From contig CANRIM010000004.1 in NCBI GenBank assembly GCA_947630695.1, forward strand, positions 1 to 64,000: a stretch of 64,000 bases of DNA, given 5' to 3'. Of this stretch, positions 60,762 to 64,000 are shown in pieces. Position 1 is the first letter of the stretch; every line of letters starts with the position of its first letter. The stretch comes from an uncultured Lachnospiraceae bacterium. GTDB lineage: Bacteria; Bacillota; Clostridia; Lachnospirales; Lachnospiraceae. The position numbers and the translations under genes were made by a program. The notes below the pieces were generated by a model that worked only from the letters and a program-made list of their open reading frames with translations, made no database searches and had not been told where the DNA came from.

Positions 60762-61915
60762 AATTCCCGAAAAAAGTATATTCCGGCAAGGACAGCCTTT
60801 CACAGATCAAAGAGATCATTGAAGGAAGAAGGCCGGAGAACATATTTGTTTTAAGCGATCCGGGGGTGGCGCAAAACGGACTGCTGGACGACTTGCTCGG
60901 TATTCTCGATGAGATTTCCGCAAGTTATCAGACGGATTTTGAAGCGCCGAAGGAACCAAGTGTTTACGATGTGGAGGCTTACGCAAAGAAGCTGGAAGAG
61001 CACCGCATCGACATGATTATCGCGGTGGGCGGCGGAAGCGTCATCGATATGGCGAAAATCCTTTCCGTAGCGGTTACAAATCCGGATCTGATTAAAGATT
61101 TAAGGGCACCGGGGGCGATCCGGAATCCGTCGATTCCCATGGTCGCGATTCCCACCACATCGGGAACGGGGGCGGAGGCTACGGCCAACGCGATTTTCCT
61201 GTATCCCGAGGAGGACCTCAAGGTCGGCATTATCAGCGAATTTATGATTCCGGATTATGTGATCCTGGATGTGCGTATGACCATGGGACTTCCTCCCGCA
61301 CTGACGGCTTCGACAGGTGTTGACGCGTTGTGTCATGCACTTGAAGCATATATATCTACATTAAGCAATCCTTTCTGCAGGATGTTTGCCAAAGAAGCGC
61401 TGCGGCTGATCTGCTCGAGCATTGAAAAGGCATTCCTTGACGGGAAAGACTTAAAGGCACGGGAAAACATGCAGCTGGGCGCCTTTTATGCGGGTCTGTG
61501 TCTGACGACTTCTTCTACGGTCGCCGTACACGCACTCAGTTATCCCCTGGGCGGCAAGTATCACATTGCACACGGCGTATCCAACGCCATGCTGCTTCCA
61601 TATGTCATGGAAGTCAACGAAGCGGTGTGCCGGAAAGAATTTACGGAGCTGGCTCCGTATATGCTTGGAGATATATCACATTTCAAAAGGGAGGAACTCC
61701 CGCACGCAGTGGTCAGATATCTGTTTGACCTGACGGAAAGACTTCAGATTCCATCACTGAACAGTTTTGGCGTCAGTCCCGCAGATATTCCGTATCTGAC
61801 TGATAATGCAATAAAAGTCGAGCGGCTTCTCCTGAAAAATCCCAAAGAACTTTCCAGAGAGGAAATTCAGGGAATCTATGAACGGCTTTTAACAGAAAAG
61901 GGAAAGGAGAGATAA
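60749..61915 (+). CDS. Iron-containing alcohol dehydrogenase
   Basis: A 388-residue NAD(P)-dependent oxidoreductase of the iron-dependent ADH family. It has AVGGGSVIDMAKILSV near residue 92, TTSGTGAEATANAIF near residue 138, and metal histidines in VDALCHALEAYIS near residue 196, HALSYPLGGKYHIAHGVSNAMLLPYV near residue 258. It starts with GTG at 60749, overlapping the previous gene by 13 bases, so the two are translated together. It probably reduces an aldehyde made by the aldolase, such as lactaldehyde or a semialdehyde; the substrate is not certain. Confidence 0.93.
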   Translation: MYQIKFPKKVYSGKDSLSQIKEIIEGRRPENIFVLSDPGVAQNGLLDDLLGILDEISASYQTDFEAPKEPSVYDVEAYAKKLEEHRIDMIIAVGGGSVIDMAKILSVAVTNPDLIKDLRAPGAIRNPSIPMVAIPTTSGTGAEATANAIFLYPEEDLKVGIISEFMIPDYVILDVRMTMGLPPALTASTGVDALCHALEAYISTLSNPFCRMFAKEALRLICSSIEKAFLDGKDLKARENMQLGAFYAGLCLTTSSTVAVHALSYPLGGKYHIAHGVSNAMLLPYVMEVNEAVCRKEFTELAPYMLGDISHFKREELPHAVVRYLFDLTERLQIPSLNSFGVSPADIPYLTDNAIKVERLLLKNPKELSREEIQGIYERLLTEKGKER

Positions 61916-61919
61916 GAGG

Positions 61920-64000
61920 ATGAGACCAAAAAAACTCCTTGCCTTGTTGCTGTGTTTGTGTCTGGTTATGACATCATTCACAATGACATGGGCAGATGAG
62001 GATACCGATGAGACGGATGCGTATTCATCAGAAGAAACGGCTGACGATGCAGACGATGAAGATGATGAAGATGCGGACGAAGACTCTGGTGCAGCGGAAG
62101 AGGCAGAAGCAACACCGGTTCCTCAGGACAGCGGAACGATTCTGAATATTGAAGACAATACATCGACCTGGAGCGATGATACTGTCAAATATGCAGATCT
62201 GCTGAAAGAGTACGAAGAGAACGGATACACCTCACCGGGCGACGACATTCGGATCGATATGCCGATCAAAGAAGCCTATGGTGAACAGGCACTCCAAATC
62301 GAAAAGAAAGAAGGCGTGGACGCCGTCGATTTCGATGAGGATCTGGAATACGTAGAATGGAAGATCAATGTAGATCAGGGCGGTTTGTATGAACTGTATC
62401 TGAATTACTACAATGTCATCCGCTATGGTATGCAGATCCAGAGAAGAATTATGATTGACGGCGAGGTTCCTTTCGACGAGGTAAACAACGTTTACCTGTA
62501 CCGTTACTATGAAGAGGACGGCGAAGTCAAGGAAAACGCCATTCATGATGAGGTATGGCCCAAGAACATTGAAAAAGAACTGTGGCAGGTTTCGGGCGTT
62601 TATGATTATGAAGGATATTATGAGACGCCGCTTCTGTTCTATCTTTCTGCCGGTGAGCACACCGTGCGGATTCAAAACGTAGCAGAGGAAATCTATCTGG
62701 GCGATGCGTATTTCATCGGACAGAAGACCTACCCGCAGTACAGAACGGTGAAGGCAGGATATCCCGGATCGGGCAAAAACGTTGTTCCCGATGCGGATCC
62801 GATTTATCTGGAAGCAGAAAATACCACATGGAGAAACGATCAGACGATCCGTCGTGATTCCACGACAGACCCGGCGGCTTCTCCCACATCTCCGGTCAAC
62901 CGTCTCTTAAACATCATGGGCGGCAGCCGCTGGAGCAGCGGAAACCAGAGTATTACCTGGACATTCGATGTGGAAAAAGCAGGTCTCTACAATATCAACA
63001 TGAGAACACTGCAGAGCTTCTCGACAGGTATGCCCAGCTACCGTCAGATCGCAATTGACGGGGAGATTCCCTTTAAGGAACTGGTTATGTATCAGTTCGA
63101 TTATCATGAAAACTGGCATGCGGCTACGCTGGGCGACGAAGAGAACGGCGCCTATGACTTTTACTTTACAGAAGGACCGCATACCATCACGATGACTGTC
63201 AAGTCAGGGTCCTTGCGTGACGTCATCAACGATTCCAACGCGATCATTTCCAAGATTTCGGATACATATCTGAAGATTACAAAGGTAACCGGTACTTCTC
63301 CGGATACCAATTACGAGTACAACCTGTACAGAAGCATGCCGGAACTGGTAGGTATTTTCAGAGAAATCGGCGACTCGCTGACCGCCTGTGCCGAAATTCT
63401 GAAAGCGTCCACCAACTTCACAACGGATATGGAAAGCAGCTACCGTCAGATCGCATCGACGATGTACTCCTTCTCGGATGATCCGGATCTGGTTATTTCC
63501 AACTTAAATGAACTGGAGGATGCACAGACCAATCTCGGACAGTACATGATGGATATGGGCGAGATGCCGCTGTCCTTTGATTATTTTGAGATTTCTCCTT
63601 CGGGTTCTGATTTCTCCGTTAAGACATCCAAATTCGGACAGAAGTTATGGTATGCTGTACGGAACTTCTTATCTTCCTTTACCAAACAGTATGACGCCGT
63701 CGGCAGTATCTACGGCGATGAAGGTTATGACAGTGTTATCGAAGTATGGCTGGCCCGTGGTACTGAGTGGGGTGAAGTTCTGAAGGAACTCATCGATGAA
63801 TCCTTTACCTCGGAAACCAATATCGGCGTAAACGTCAATATTCTTCCTTCCGGACAGCTGGATGCAGGTAATGTATCCGCGCTGATGCTGTCCATTACAT
63901 CGGGAGTTGCGCCGGATATCGCCCTTGGTATTTCCGGTGCGGAGCCTTGTGAGTTCGCCTTCCGTGATGCGGTTGTGGATCTGACGCAGTTCGATGATTT
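61920..64000 (+). CDS. Large secreted solute-binding protein with two carbohydrate-binding-like domains (partial)
   Basis: The frame is open from ATG 61920 to the window edge (at least 693 residues). A signal peptide ends near residue 26 (TMTWADE), without a lipobox, and an acidic Asp/Glu linker of about 40 residues follows. Two related beta-sandwich domains of carbohydrate-binding type appear: one with RIMIDGEVPFDEV, and one with RQIAIDGEIPFKELV, each of about 150 residues. The region from about residue 605 (WLARGTEWGEVLKELIDESF, then SITSGVAPDIALGISG) matches the start of a type 1 ABC solute-binding protein. It starts five bases after the alcohol dehydrogenase stop, behind AAGAGGA. The rest, and any permeases, lie outside. 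Confidence 0.85.
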   Translation, partial: MRPKKLLALLLCLCLVMTSFTMTWADEDTDETDAYSSEETADDADDEDDEDADEDSGAAEEAEATPVPQDSGTILNIEDNTSTWSDDTVKYADLLKEYEENGYTSPGDDIRIDMPIKEAYGEQALQIEKKEGVDAVDFDEDLEYVEWKINVDQGGLYELYLNYYNVIRYGMQIQRRIMIDGEVPFDEVNNVYLYRYYEEDGEVKENAIHDEVWPKNIEKELWQVSGVYDYEGYYETPLLFYLSAGEHTVRIQNVAEEIYLGDAYFIGQKTYPQYRTVKAGYPGSGKNVVPDADPIYLEAENTTWRNDQTIRRDSTTDPAASPTSPVNRLLNIMGGSRWSSGNQSITWTFDVEKAGLYNINMRTLQSFSTGMPSYRQIAIDGEIPFKELVMYQFDYHENWHAATLGDEENGAYDFYFTEGPHTITMTVKSGSLRDVINDSNAIISKISDTYLKITKVTGTSPDTNYEYNLYRSMPELVGIFREIGDSLTACAEILKASTNFTTDMESSYRQIASTMYSFSDDPDLVISNLNELEDAQTNLGQYMMDMGEMPLSFDYFEISPSGSDFSVKTSKFGQKLWYAVRNFLSSFTKQYDAVGSIYGDEGYDSVIEVWLARGTEWGEVLKELIDESFTSETNIGVNVNILPSGQLDAGNVSALMLSITSGVAPDIALGISGAEPCEFAFRDAVVDLTQFDD

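Noticed and set aside
1..64000. tRNA, rRNA and CRISPR arrays
   Set aside because: No T-loop or anticodon arm pattern, no rRNA conserved stretch and no regularly spaced 25-40 base repeats were found; the only tandem repeat is the coding 36-bp unit near 4417.

Overview
The window looks like chromosomal DNA from a Gram-positive anaerobe of the class Clostridia, plausibly a gut Lachnospiraceae-type bacterium. The evidence is moderately GC-rich coding DNA with strong AGGAGG-type ribosome binding sites, a CIRCE-like HrcA operator before an hsp20 gene, a DUF1540 small protein, a BMP-family nucleoside transporter, and many cytoplasmic glycoside hydrolases. No rRNA, tRNA or CRISPR array was seen. The genus cannot be fixed from this sequence alone.

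Layout. 1-4560: hairpins resembling a mobile-element end, a 5'-truncated FtsX-type permease, a small secreted CxxC protein behind a three-repeat operator, two unrecognised genes, a lipid kinase and a repeat-tailed membrane protein. 4544-9350: hslO, a methyltransferase, a DUF1540 protein and glmS on the minus strand, then class II aldolase on the plus strand from a divergent promoter region. 9552-22446: a seven-gene carbohydrate operon (nucleotidyltransferase, GH2, CE15-like esterase, GH95, GH29, GH42, GH31) ending at a strong terminator. The activities fit trimming of fucosylated, galactosylated, xylosylated oligosaccharides such as xyloglucan fragments, inside the cell because no secretion signals are seen. 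22553-27502: cold shock protein, a membrane protein, then hom, an apgM-type gene and lysC (aspartate-family amino acids). 27722-33855: an L,D-transpeptidase, then the t6A genes tsaE, a tsaB-rimI fusion, rnz, tsaD, and ispD.

34006-39713: xpt and a complete BMP-type nucleoside ABC transporter, together a purine salvage block. 39750-44729: a visibly AT-richer accessory stretch with an ATPase-permease fusion, a DUF2284 protein and an AbiE-type toxin-antitoxin pair. 45087-47455: hsp20 with its heat-shock operator, a strongly structured RNA candidate, a DUF362 protein and a short-chain dehydrogenase. 47665-49152: an SH3-NlpC/P60 wall hydrolase.

49217-57058: a sialidase-fold protein, two ABC exporter half-subunits with PH-like N-terminal domains (one with a zinc ribbon), a DUF1854 protein between them, and a membrane-anchored hydrolase. 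This is the best candidate for an undescribed system: DUF1854 plus ABC exporters are known next to cyanophycin genes in Proteobacteria, but no cyanophycin gene is present here. 57152-59515: an opposite-strand fusion of a formylglycine-generating-enzyme-like domain, a sialidase propeller and MORN-like repeats. 59859-64000: a DapA/NanA-family aldolase, an iron alcohol dehydrogenase and the start of a large secreted solute-binding protein carrying two carbohydrate-binding-like domains, cut by the window edge.
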